Origin: Myotis daubentonii
Lineage: Eukaryota; Chordata; Mammalia; Chiroptera; Vespertilionidae
Direction: 5' to 3'
Assembly (NCBI RefSeq): GCF_963259705.1
Contig: NC_081842.1
Span: forward strand, 93,734,433-93,798,432
DNA: 64,000 nt
The notes under the pieces were generated by a model, which saw nothing but the letters and a program-made list of their open reading frames with translations, was not told the origin of the DNA and searched no databases. Position numbers and translations under genes: made by a program. Below, one piece after another: positions 22,090 through 32,360 of the stretch. Numbering within the stretch: the stretch's first letter is position 1; every line of letters begins with the position of its first letter.

Positions 22090-23031
22090 CCATAATCAGA
22101 CAATGTCATTAGTACATTCTACCAACCATTTAAAGTAGATTTAGCTCCAATCCTTCTCAAACTCTTCCAAAATGTAGATGAAGAAGGAGCATATCAAAAC
22201 TCACTTTAGAAGGCCAGCAGCATCCTGATACTGTAACCAGACATTGCCACAAGAAAACTGCAGGACTATATCACTGATACAGGTACAAAACTCTTCAATA
22301 CAATATTAGCAAACAACATTTAACAATACATTACGATAATCACATAAGAAGAGCAAAAATAGCCAAGCAGGAGTACCTCAAATTAAAAGCTTATGCACAG
22401 CAAAGAAAGCTATCAACAAAATAATAAGGAAACCTACTAAATGTGGAAAATATTTGCAAGCCATATATGTGCTAGTGGGTTAATATCCAAAATATTTAAA
22501 TAACTTACACTACTCAATACCAACAATAACAAAAAAAAACCTCCACAAAAAATAATTTAAAAATGAAGCAGAGATTCTGAATAGAAATCTTTTTTCAAAG
22601 AAAACATATAAATGGTCAAAGGTACATCAAGAAGTACTCAATATCACTAATCATCAGGAAATATAAATAAAACCACATGATATATCATGTCATACATGTT
22701 AGAATGGCCAGTATAAAAAAGACAAAAAATAAGTGTTGGTGAGTATGTGAAGAAAAGGAAACTCTTGTGCAGTGCTGGTGGGAATATCAGTTGGTGCAGC
22801 CACTGTGGAAAACAGAATGGAGGTTCCTCAAATATTAAAAATAGAACTACCACATAATTCAGCAATTCCATTTTTAGGTATTGGTCTGAAAATAAAAGAA
22901 AAAAAATACTAACTTGAAAAGATATATGCTCATCTATGTTCATTGGAGTATTATTTACACAAGCCAAGATATGGAAACCACATATGTGTCCATCAAAGAT
23001 TGCATGAATAAAGAAAATGTGAAGGATGTGT

Positions 23032-23070
<39 letters not shown>

Positions 23071-23640
23071 TGTGTGTATGATATTATTCAGCCATAAAAA
23101 GAAAATCTTATTATTTGTGATAATATGTATAGACTGTCAGAGCAATACTGTATGATCTGACTTACACATAGTCAGATAGTAAAATATGTCAGACAGAGAA
23201 ATACTGTATGATCTGACTTATACATAGATTAAAAAAATCACACAAACAAACAAACAAAAATGAACATGAGCTCATAGATAGATAGAAAATAGACTTGTAG
23301 TTTCCAGATGCAGGAGATTGGGTGTGGTGGGGATGTGAGCAAAATAGATGAAGGGAGTTAAAAGTACAAATTTCCAGGTATAAAATAAATAAAGTGGCAG
23401 AGATGTAATTCACAGCATTGTGACTATAGTTAATAATACTGCTAAGAGTTTAGATCTTAAAATTTTTCATCACAAGAAAAAATCTTAAAAAAAAGAAATA
23501 ATCTTAATTATAAATGGTGATAGATGTTAAATAGACTTTTGTAGTGTTTATATCACAACACATTCAAATCATTAGGTTGTACACTTGAAACTTATGTAAT
23601 GTTACATGTCAATTATATCTCAATAGAAAATTAATATTTT
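22090..23640 (+). mobile_element. L1M: Older L1, ORF2 end and 3' UTR
   Basis: CATTCTACCAACCATTTAAAG, then TGGTGCAGCCACTGTGGAAAAC and TATTATTCAGCCATAAAAAG, follows L1 ORF2 through the 3' region, ending TCAATTATATCTCAATAGAA. Divergence is much higher than in the copy at 20220. A 40-bp block (ACTGTATGATCTGACTTA) is duplicated in tandem at about 23140-23230, and a GT microsatellite interrupts it. Confidence 0.8.
23026..23080. repeat. (GT)n microsatellite
   Basis: GT/TG units with two interruptions inside the L1M copy. Confidence 0.95.
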
Positions 23641-23690
23641 GATTGGGTGACACTTTGAGGGTTCTTGAGAAGAAAATGAATGCATTACTT

Positions 23691-23878
23691 TAAAATATGT
23701 TTTTATTGATTGCAGAGAAAGGAAGGGAGAAGAGTAAAGAGAAACAATTGACTGCCTCCTGCATGCTCCCTACTGGGGATCAAACCCGCAACCCAGGCAT
23801 ATGCCCTGACTGAGAATTGGAGTGTGACCTCCTGGTTCATGGGTTGATGCTCAACCACTCAGCCACACCAGCAGGGCA
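23691..23878 (-). mobile_element. VES: VES SINE
   Basis: Reverse tail TAAAATATGTTTTTATTGAT at the left; reverse head CAGCCACACCAGCAGGGC at the right. It is more diverged than most copies here. Its target duplication is not clear. Confidence 0.88.
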
Positions 23879-24192
23879 GAAGTGAATATATTTTGTACAC
23901 ATGAAAGATGTGACTAAGTGTGACAATGATGGCAGACTATGAAATTATTGTCTTTAAATCTTCTTTTCTCATTAATCTATGCATTTTGCCACAGGAGTTT
24001 ACAATCTTTCATTAGAGGCAGAGTGTAATTCTCCATTCTTGACTTTTGTGTTAGCCATATATTTTTTTTTTGACAGATGAGTAATCTGTGGACTTTGCCA
24101 GGTAAAAGCACTTTGGAATAAGATAAACTCAATAGCATTGATTAAAAAATGGGACACAATAATTTTTTTCTCATCTAGAAAACCACACAGTG

Positions 24193-24196
<4 letters not shown>

Positions 24197-24252
<56 letters not shown>
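24197..24252. repeat. (TA)n microsatellite
   Basis: About 28 TA units directly left of a small Helitron. Confidence 0.97.
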
Positions 24253-24258
<6 letters not shown>

Positions 24259-24260
24259 CA

Positions 24261-24406
24261 CTAGAGGCCCAATGCACGAAATTTGTACAAAAGGCTCAAC
24301 CCTCGCAGCTGGGATGTCTTGCCTCAGCCCTTGTAGCACCAGCTTCGTCCAGAAGGTCATTTGGCTGTCTGGTCTAATTAGCATACTACACTTTTATTAT
24401 TATAGA
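24261..24406 (-). mobile_element. HeliBat-like: 146-bp minimal Helitron
   Basis: CTAG follows A24260 with hairpin remnant TGCACGAAATTTGTACA. The right edge is the reverse complement of TCTATAATAATAAAAGTG before T24407. The 5' part (GACCAGACAGCCAAATGACC, reverse complement) matches that of the 19680-20219 element. Only terminal regions remain. Confidence 0.93.
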
Positions 24407-25201
24407 TAATATATTAAAACATATAATAAATTTACATACAGATATATAAAATACATCAATATGTATTTTGCACAGAAGCTTTAAATGTACATATTTAATG
24501 GAGCTCATCATCTCACACTTTTGCCATCATGTAGAAAACAATAAAGAATGTTGCCCTGACCAGCCTGCTGGTCCAAAGAGCATGAGAAATATATGAACAC
24601 CTGAACCTAACCTGCAACTTGAAGCCACCCTAGTTAACCCTACTCCAAAATTACCAGCCCCTGGCCGTGCATGAGAGCAACCTTTGCCTTTCATTTTTTA
24701 GCTGCTAAGTTTTGAGATAGTTAGTCAAGCAGAATTATTGGGGTAATGAACTGACACAAAAGATATAGAATAATTAGAAACAGAAGGATACCAGTAGGTG
24801 TTTTCTTTCACATTATTATTTTCATTTCTTAAGCCATGTTACCTAATTACAGCATTCTGATATAAATAAGAAAATAAAATATTCTCTAAAAATGATAACA
24901 TTGAGTGATCAAAATTTTAATTGCTAGTTCTTTTATAAACTACATTTATTCCCCACCCCAAAATAAATAGTTTTTGCCTGCAGTTATATATATGAATGAC
25001 TGATAAGTAGCATTTATAAAAACATAGTTTGCTCATATGCATACATTTCAATGTGTCTTATTTAAAAGTTACTATTTATTACCAAAATCTGCAATGAATG
25101 AAATTTAACTTTTAAGATACCATAGATAATTTTAGATATCTGTTCATTTATTCTAGTCAATTCAATACTTATTGAGATCCTTACCATGTTTAATATATTA
25201 T
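24407..25201. other. AT-rich DNA, no feature recognised
   Basis: Nothing beyond short A/T runs. Confidence 0.5.
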
Positions 25202-25222
25202 GGATGATTTATGTTTTTTTTT

Positions 25223-25557
25223 AAAATAGAGTTTTTCATTGCAGCTATATCACTCTTCATTTCTTCTTGGGTCTTACTTAGGTTGTTGATTTTTTCATCT
25301 GTTTCTTCTAGCTTCTTCCATATGTTATCGATTTTTTCATCTGTTTCTTCTAGCTTCTTCCATATGTTATCGATTTTTTCATCTGTTTCTTCTTGCTTCT
25401 TGCAGAGGTTGTCGATTTTTTCCTCCATCCGGTTTATGCACTCTAGGATCCTTATTCTGAATTCTTTATCTGTCATGTTGCATGCCTCTGTATTACTTAG
25501 CTGCTTTTCTGGAGAGTCCTCCTTCTCTTTCCTTTGGGGGTTTCTTTGTCTACCCAT
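25223..25557 (-). pseudogene. ORF1: L1 ORF1 N-terminal fragment
   Basis: The frame starts MGRQRNPQRKEKEDSPEKQL at 25557, preceded in frame by a possible upstream ATG at 25575. It continues through a charged region into a coiled coil with four near-identical 14-residue units (type EETDEKIDNIWKKL, about residues 46-100). It runs into the A run after KNSIL. ORF1p is the L1 RNA-binding chaperone. Its RNA-recognition and C-terminal domains are absent, so this piece could only make a truncated trimerisation segment. The frame is open throughout. Confidence 0.85.
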
Positions 25558-27560
25558 GTTTGATCTCACTGACATATCTAGACGTTGAGTTGTTCAGTGG
25601 TTGCTCCCTTGGTGGCAGTGACTCCTTGGTCTGTGGTTGCTCTTCGGGCGGTTGCGGTAGCAGCTGCTCTTCAGTTGTCAGCAGCTCCTCTGGTGGGTGC
25701 TGTTCACAGCTGTGGTGGCTCTTCCGGCTGGTGGGGCGAGGTTTCACATACAGCTGCTGTTTCTCAGCAGAGGATGAGGTGCTCAGGAGGTTGGTGTTGC
25801 TTGGATCTGCTGCGTTGATTTAAAGGCACAAAATACAACACAACAAGGCACCACGTACCAGGCACTATACGCAGATATATTCACGATATTAATAACCCCA
25901 ATTAAAGGTGACCACCTGAATTAAGAGAATTAGGGGATAAGGAAGAAGGAAGAGAAAAAGATAAAAGAGAAAAAGGAAAAGAAAAGTAGGGGCCAAAAAA
26001 AGGGAGTGCAAAAATGAAATTGGGAAAAAGGAAGGGGGAAAATGAAAGCGAGAAAAGAAAAGAAAAAAAAAAAAAGAGCGAAAAGAGAGAATGAAGTGGA
26101 AGAGGGGAGAGACTTATTATATGAGGAGAATACTCCTATAGAACAGCCATTAATCCCAACAAATTCCAGCAACAGCTCCCTGGATATGAATGCAAACTAG
26201 AAACAACCAATAATATAACGATGAAAATAGAATGGTGAACACTAATCCCAAAATAAAATAAAGAAAATATAAAATGGCACTTTAAAAAATGGTAAAATGG
26301 TAGCAGTAATAATACTGGTTAAAAATAAGAAGGTAGTAATTAAAAGGGTAAAATCAGGTGATGGAAAAAGAAGAAAAGAAAGAAAAAAAAAAGAAAGGAA
26401 AAAAAAAGAACAGAAAAAAAAGAATGAAAAAAAATTGGTTTCTTAGTTGAAAAGTGAAAAAAGAAAAAAAATTGCAGTAGTGGAGGTCCTTCGTTTCTTC
26501 TATTCTTCAGTGTGGCTCGCCTTAGACCTTCCAGGTATTCAGGAGAGTGTTGAGTTTCCCTGCGATATACTGTTCCTCTGTGTTGTAAACCACAGTCCTT
26601 ATTTTAAAGCATGCCGCATTTATTTCCCAGACTGCCTTATTTTGTGTTTAGCAAAGAGTCAGTTTGTGGGTCAGCCTCTGGGTGGCAGCGTTCTGGGGTT
26701 GGCCTCTGAGGCTATAGGGCCTCTCTGTCCAGTGGAAGTTCACTGCCCAGAGCTGACTGCGTAATAGTTAGTTACCGGCGCTATGTTGTTGCTGGGATTG
26801 AAAATCCCCCTATAGGCCAGACCCTGTTAACTCCCAGGGACTGATCAGGTTATCTTAATCCTTGATCTCATAAAGGGTGGAATCTGGGTGTGGCTGTGCT
26901 CCTTGCCTGGGGGCTGGGGGGAGGAGACTCACTCTCAGGAGCAGGTGGCTGCCCCAGTCCTGGGCTCAGGGGTGTCTCAGCACTCAATTCACTACCACCT
27001 CTCCCAGCTCCCCCTCTTTCCCCAGTCTCTCCCCAGATTCCACTCCTCAGCACACTCTCCCTCTCTTCAGCACAGGTGAGTGTCTGTATCCGAAATGTCC
27101 CATGAACAGGATTCAGTGAAAACAATCAAACAAATGCCGGCCGTGGAAACGGGGAAGGCTTGGTTTCTGTAAGCTTCTTCTCTTACCAGGACTGCATGGT
27201 CAGGTCAGCTCTTCAGGCTGCCCCCTTTAGGCTCAGTCCTCCGTGATCACAGAACCCAGCTCTCAATTTCCCTGGCGGCGCCAGGAATCCCGCGGTTCTC
27301 CTTTCCCCCGTCAGGGGCTGTGCCTGTCCCAGGGGACGTGGCTGTCTGCCACGCGGTCTGCCTCTGACTCTCTGGGCTCAGAGGTCTGGCAAACTTTCCT
27401 GCCCAAATCCCTGTTTTTTTTTTTTTACCTTTCCAGGGGAGTTCTGCTCTTCCCGGCTGCAAACCCTCTCACCAGCTGAGCAATTTCGCCAATTCGGTGT
27501 GAGTGTTACTAGCTTCAGCTGCTCGCTCCATTTGCTCCGGGACACGACCTGGGACACGTC
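25558..27560 (-). promoter_or_regulatory. L1 5' UTR (putative internal promoter)
   Basis: This is the region 5' of ORF1. The distal part (26450-27560) is GC-rich with CpG. The proximal part (25900-26460) is strongly purine-rich on the plus strand. Its place directly upstream of an ORF1 start identifies it, and promoter activity is inferred from L1 biology. Small frames inside it (for example 25550-25747 minus) are not supported as genes. Confidence 0.65.
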
Positions 27561-27575
27561 TGCCTATATCGTTTT

Positions 27576-27793
27576 TTTTTTAAATATATTTTATTGATGT
27601 TTTACAGAGAGGAAGGGAGAGAGATAGAAAGTTAGAAACATCGATGAGAGAGAAACATCGATCAGCTGCCTCCTGCACATCTCCCACTGGGGATGTGTCC
27701 GCAACCCAGGTACATGCCCTTGACCGGAATCCAACCTGGGACCTTTCAGTCCGCAGGCTGACGCTCTATCCACTGAGCCAAACCGGTTTTGGC
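27576..27793 (-). mobile_element. VES: VES SINE, 5' part of the chimera
   Basis: Full-length VES on the minus strand with head GCCAAAACCGGTTTGGCTCA and tail ending in an A run that joins the L1 5' UTR at about 27575. The outer end abuts the shared 15-bp duplication. Confidence 0.93.
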
Positions 27794-27808
27794 GGATGAT
27801 TTATGTTT

Positions 27809-28360
27809 ATTTAGTTTTTGTGTCACACATCATTCCAGTAAAGGATTTGAGACAGCTTCCAGCAATTCACATACAAAATACATTAAAAAAATAACATAAG
27901 AAAAATGAAATAGAGAGCCACTAAACATAGAAAATTTAATTTAAGCCATATGGTAAGTTTGTTAAACATGCATATGTTAAGTACTATATCATTGAGATAA
28001 GCCATGAATTTGCTTTTGAGCTTCTTAGTAGCCAGAATGAAGATAAATTATAAAATGTTATTTGATTGACATAAGGATCCATAATATCAATCAATTTTAT
28101 TATGAAAAGCACAACTTTCCTGGTACTGAAGAGTGAGAAGGGTCTCCTCTGAGCCTTTGTAAATAGATTGATCATTCTACACTAATGAGAGGAGCAGTAT
28201 TAAAATTATCTTCACTATAAGTGCCGTAGTGATTTCTTAGAACTGAAGCTATAAGCCAGCCTTCAGGCAAATTGAATGCATAAAGCAATTGCAATAGTCA
28301 ATACATTTTATTCTGTAAGAAGTTAAAGTAATTTCATTTAAATAGGGCATATCGTGAAGT
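27809..28360. other. AT-rich DNA, nothing recognised
   Basis: No repeat or frame assigned. Confidence 0.45.
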
Positions 28361-29310
28361 TTCAAAATGGCACTGGAGTAAGGGGAAACTACATTGACAA
28401 CTTCCCAGGACCAAGCTGGAATTACAACTAAAATACAGAAAAACCATCCTGAATAATCAACTGAAGGCTAGTTGGAGAGAAAGCTGATAACAGAGGATGG
28501 AAAATGGAGATCACATAGATACTGGTAGGAAGTATGGCGGCACTAAAGGTCTGGTGGGGCACCCACAGGCAGCAGCTGAAGTTCAGGAGCTATATCTGAG
28601 GTATGGGGGGTTCCCACTGAGAACTCAGGGGTCTAAATTCCAAGCTGGGTTTCCCAGCCCAGAGCACCAAACTGAGAAAGGTTCCTACAATAACATCTGA
28701 ATGTGAAAAGCAGCAGGGTTGCTGCCTGCCAGGGAGAGATAGGTGGAAATGCAGTCACCCTCTTAAAGTACCAATGCACAAAATACAGCCACTCACCTTG
28801 GGCTCGAGCAGAGGGAGGGAAGAGTAGACTAAAACTGTGTGAGGAGAATACAGGAGTCATTCCCACACTGTGCTGAGTCATTCCCACACTGCAGAGAACA
28901 CCTTTCTCCAGCAGATCTTTACCATCCAGGAGGTTTTTGCCTGTGGGAAAGCAATTTCCTTACTTTGTTGGAAAACCTTTCATCCCACATTGTGGACAAT
29001 AGCCTGAGGCTATTCAAGACTGAATATCAATTAGACTGCAGGCAGAGGCAGATCTCTGGAAGCTTTGAGTCTTTGCATAATCTCCATCTGGGCCTGGAGC
29101 TAGTAAGGGTAGACCCTTGTGCACATCTTGTTCCATTCTAAAGGCACCCAGCCACAGCAGAGGGAGCCACAAAGGGTGGATTGCTGATAGCTTCAAACAG
29201 GGTACTCAGGACCAGTAATAAACAGTGCCTGACAGTCCTACATTAGATACTGACAGCCGTAGCAGCAGATCTACCTAATACATAGACACAAGCCCAAACA
29301 GGCAGCAAAA

Positions 29311-30300
29311 ATGGGGATACAAAAAAAAGGCCCCAAATTAAAGAACAAGAGATTTCTCCAGAAGACGAGCTAAATGGAATGGAGATAAGCCCTAGCCATT
29401 TGGCTCAGTGGATAGAGCATCAGCCTGTGGACAGAAGGGTCCCAGGTTCGATTATAGTCAAGGGCATGTACCTTGGTTGCAGGCACATCCCCAGTAGGGA
29501 GTGTGCAGGAGGCAGCTGATTGATGTTTCTCTCTCATCAATGTTTCTAACTCCCTCTCACTCTCACTCTCTGTCTCCCTTCCTCTCTGTAAAGAAATCAA
29601 CAAAGTATATTAAAAAAAAGAAATGGAGATAAGAAATTTATCATATATAGAGTTCAGAATAATGATTATAAGGATTCTCAACAGCATGAAAAAAATATAT
29701 AGTAATTATGAAAAAAAAGACCAGTAGGAAATGAAAAATGAAATAGCGCTAATAAAGAACACAGTGGAAGGAATACACAGCATATTAGGCGAAACTGAGT
29801 ATCAGATCAGTGAATTAGAAGACAAGGTAGAAAAAACATGACTCAATTAGAAAATTAAAAATAAATAAATAAAAAAGGAGGACAGCTTAAGGGAGCGGTG
29901 AAACTCAACAATATTCACCTCATAGGAATGCCAGAAGGAAAGAAAGTGAGCATGTTTGAAGAAATAATGGTAGAAAACTTCCCTAACCTGAGGAAGGAAA
30001 AAGTCGCACAAGTTCAGTAGTCACAGAGATTTCTAAGCAAGAAGAACCCAAACAGGGATACATCCAGACACATCATAAGTAAAAAAGCCAAAAATTAAAG
30101 AAAAAAAAAGAATCTTAAAAGTAGCACGAGAAAAGAAATTTGTTTGCAATAAAGGAGCTCCCATAAGACCTTCGATTTCTGAATTTTCATCAGAAACTAC
30201 AGGCCAAAAGGGATTGGCATGAAGTATTTAAGGCAATGAACAATAAGGATCTGAAACCTAGATTACCATATGTTGAAAGGCTATAATTTAAAATAGATGG
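29311..30300 (+). pseudogene. ORF1: L1 ORF1 remnant
   Basis: It starts MGIQKKGPKLKNKRF and soon meets a stop. Later pieces read NNIHLIGMPEGKK (RNA-recognition region) and ILKVAREKK (C-terminal domain, near 30115-30150). Many stops and a SINE at 29390-29621 break it. It cannot make ORF1p. Confidence 0.75.
29378..29633 (+). mobile_element. VES: VES SINE with target duplication in L1
   Basis: The SINE body is 29390-29621, with A-box-like TGGCTCAGTGGATAGAG and B-box-like GGTTCGATTATAG. It is flanked by AATGGAGATAAG at 29378-29389 and 29622-29633. Confidence 0.97.
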
Positions 30301-30321
30301 TGAAATAAAGAGTTGCCAAGA

Positions 30322-30324
<3 letters not shown>

Positions 30325-30350
<26 letters not shown>
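30325..30350. repeat. Poly(A) run of about 26
   Basis: A long A run inside the L1, between the ORF1 and ORF2 regions; probably an expanded internal A stretch. Confidence 0.95.
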
Positions 30351-30354
<4 letters not shown>

Positions 30355-31164
30355 ATAGAAGTTTATCCAAACTAGAACTGCCAGAAATGCTAAAGGGACC
30401 ATTTAATGAGAAGAAATAGAAAGAGACAGAAATATAGGCATATATAATTAAAATGGCAAATAAACACATACATATCAATAATAGGTACTTAAATGTAAAT
30501 GGCTTAAATACTCCAATCAAAAGACATTGGGTAGCTGAATGGATATGAAAACATGACCCAAATATATGCTGTCTACAAGAGACCCACCTCAGAAAAAAAC
30601 ACTCACATAGAATGAGAGTGAAGAGATGGAAAAAAAATTTCCATGCAAATGGAAACCAAAAAAAAGCTGGGGTAGCAATACTCACAAAATAGACTTCAAA
30701 ATGAAGGCCATCACAAGAGACAATAAAGGATCCTATCTAATAAAAGAGAAACATGGTAATTGGCGTACCACCACTACCCTTCCCATTGGCTAATCAGCAA
30801 GATATGCAAATTAATTGCCAGCCAAAATGGCGGCCGGCAGCCAGGCAGCTTGAAACTAACATGAGGCTTGCTTGCTTTAGTGACCGAGGACTCCAACGTT
30901 CCCCGCCTGCCTTGCTGGCCTCTGAGCTGGCAGTTTAAGAAACATTGTAACAAATATAGAAGCTAAACAAAACCCTAGAAACCTGCTTTCTGCGAGCCCG
31001 GGATCTCAGAGCTGGAGTTGATACAGAGTTTCGATTATAGAACGCAAACAAACCAGATACCTTCTTTCAGCAGCAGAGGCCTCAGAGCTGGAGCCAGAGC
31101 TAAACCTGGCCCAGAATAAAAAAAAAAAAAAGAAAAAAGGAGCAGTTGGGACCTTCAGTCAGCC

Positions 31165-31390
31165 TGAAAACAGCCCTCAGCTCCTCACCCAGACTGGCCA
31201 GGCACCCCAGTGAGGACCCCCACCCTAAAGAGTGTGTGACCAGCTGCAAACAGCCATCATCCCCTCACCCAGACTGGCCAGGCACCCCAGTGGGGACCCC
31301 CACCCTGAAGGGTGTGTGACCAGCTGCAAACAGCCATCATCCCCTCATCCAGGCTGGCCAGGCACCCCAGTGGGGACCCCCACCCTGATC
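31165..31390. repeat. Three ~76-bp tandem units in Helitron
   Basis: CAAACAGCCATCATCCCCTC, then GGCCAGGCACCCCAGTGGGG, recurs three times. Single or paired units recur in the elements at 32361 and 58556. Confidence 0.85.
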
Positions 31391-31489
31391 TAGGACACCC
31401 TTTAGGGCAAACCATCCAGCCCCACCCATGCACCAGGCCTCTATCCTATATAGTAAAAGGGTAATATGCCTCCCAGCACCGGGATCAGC

Positions 31490-32102
31490 GTGACAGGGGG
31501 CAGCGCCCAAACCCCCTGATCGGCCCTGCAATGTGTGTGACAGGGTGCGGTGCCCCAACCTCCCCCCTCCACGGGCCCTGCTCTGTGTGTGGCGGGGTAG
31601 AGCCATAACCTCCCCATTGGCCCTGCCCTGAGTGTGACAGTGGCGGCACCCCAACCCCCTGATCTGCCCTACACTGTGGGTGATCGAGGGCGGAGCCCCA
31701 ACCCCCTGATCTGCCCTGCGCTGAGTGTGACAGGGGGCGGTGTCCCAACTCCCCTATCGGCCCTACTCTGTGAGTGACAGAGGGGAGCTCCTCAACCCCC
31801 TGATCGGCCCTGCTCTGTGCCTGATGGGCGGAGCTCCCCAACCCCCTGACTAACCCTGCTCTGTGAGTGACAGGATACGGAGCCCCAACCCCCCTGATAG
31901 GCCCTGCTCTGTGTGTGACAGGGGGTGGCGCCGCAACCTCCCCATCGACCCTGCCTTGAGTGTGACAGGGGGCGGTGCCCCAACCCCCCAATCAGCCCGA
32001 CCCTGAGCGTGACTGAGGGTGACATCTCAACCTCCCAATTTCCCCTACTCTGTGTATGACAGGGGAAGGCACCCCAACTCCCCAATCGGCCCTGCTCTGA
32101 GC
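31490..32102. repeat. 47-bp minisatellite, 13 units
   Basis: Units of type GTGACAGGGGGCGG, then GCCCCAACCCCC, GATCGGCCCTGC and TCTGTGT, are repeated 13 times (613 bp), each 45-52 bp. Long minus-strand frames here (for example 31485-31991) only reflect the repeat. Confidence 0.93.
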
Positions 32103-32360
32103 CCGACCAGGGGCTGCACCTAAGAGTTGGGCCTGCCCTCTGCCACCCGGGAGCAGGCCTAAGCCAGCAGGTTGTTATCTCCGGAGGGGTCCCAGACTGC
32201 GAGAGGGCACAGGCCGGGCTGAGGGACGCCCCCTCCCCACCGAGTGCACAAATTTTTGTGCACCAGGCCTCTAGTGTTATATAATACTAAAGGGATTAAT
32301 ACAACTAAAGTATATAACCCTGGTACATATATATGCACCAATACAGGAGATCTAAATATA

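Larger units (their letters stand above)
25202..27808 (-). mobile_element. VES-L1: Chimeric insertion: VES SINE + L1 5' region + partial ORF1
   Basis: A perfect 15-bp duplication, GGATGATTTATGTTT, lies at 25202-25216 and 27794-27808. Between them, read on the minus strand, are a complete VES SINE (27793-27576) with its A tail, about 2 kb of L1 5' UTR, and the first part of ORF1, ending in an A run (T run at 25214-25222). The SINE has no target duplication of its own. The whole therefore looks like one target-primed insertion. Unusually, the L1 part keeps its 5' end and lacks its 3' end. Confidence 0.8.
30731..32274 (+). mobile_element. HeliBat-like: Composite Helitron (two modules head to tail)
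   Basis: It starts TCCTATCTAATAAAAGAG after A30730 and ends with hairpin GTGCACAAATTTTTGTGCAC and CTAG (32271-32274) before T32275. Inside, at 31443/31444, a second 5' end (TCCTATATAGTAAAAGGGTA) follows CCAGGCCTCTA, so a first element that lost its last base is fused to a second. The first module has a CCAAT/octamer start, an A-rich stretch and three copies of a roughly 76-bp unit (31165-31390). The second is mostly a 47-bp minisatellite. The target is L1 ORF2. Confidence 0.9.

Noticed and set aside
25285..25430. CRISPR-like regular repeats
   Set aside because: The 42-bp units are adjacent with no spacers and encode heptad repeats of L1 ORF1; the genome is mammalian.
25211..25823. Plus-strand frames of 125 and 113 codons, considered as an antisense ORF0-like gene
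   Set aside because: The first is the mirror of the ORF1 coiled coil, the second of low-complexity 5' UTR; no start context or conserved residues support them.
31485..31991. 168-codon open frame with repeated VTHRAG-like motifs
   Set aside because: It lies wholly inside the 47-bp minisatellite; its regular pattern comes from the array.
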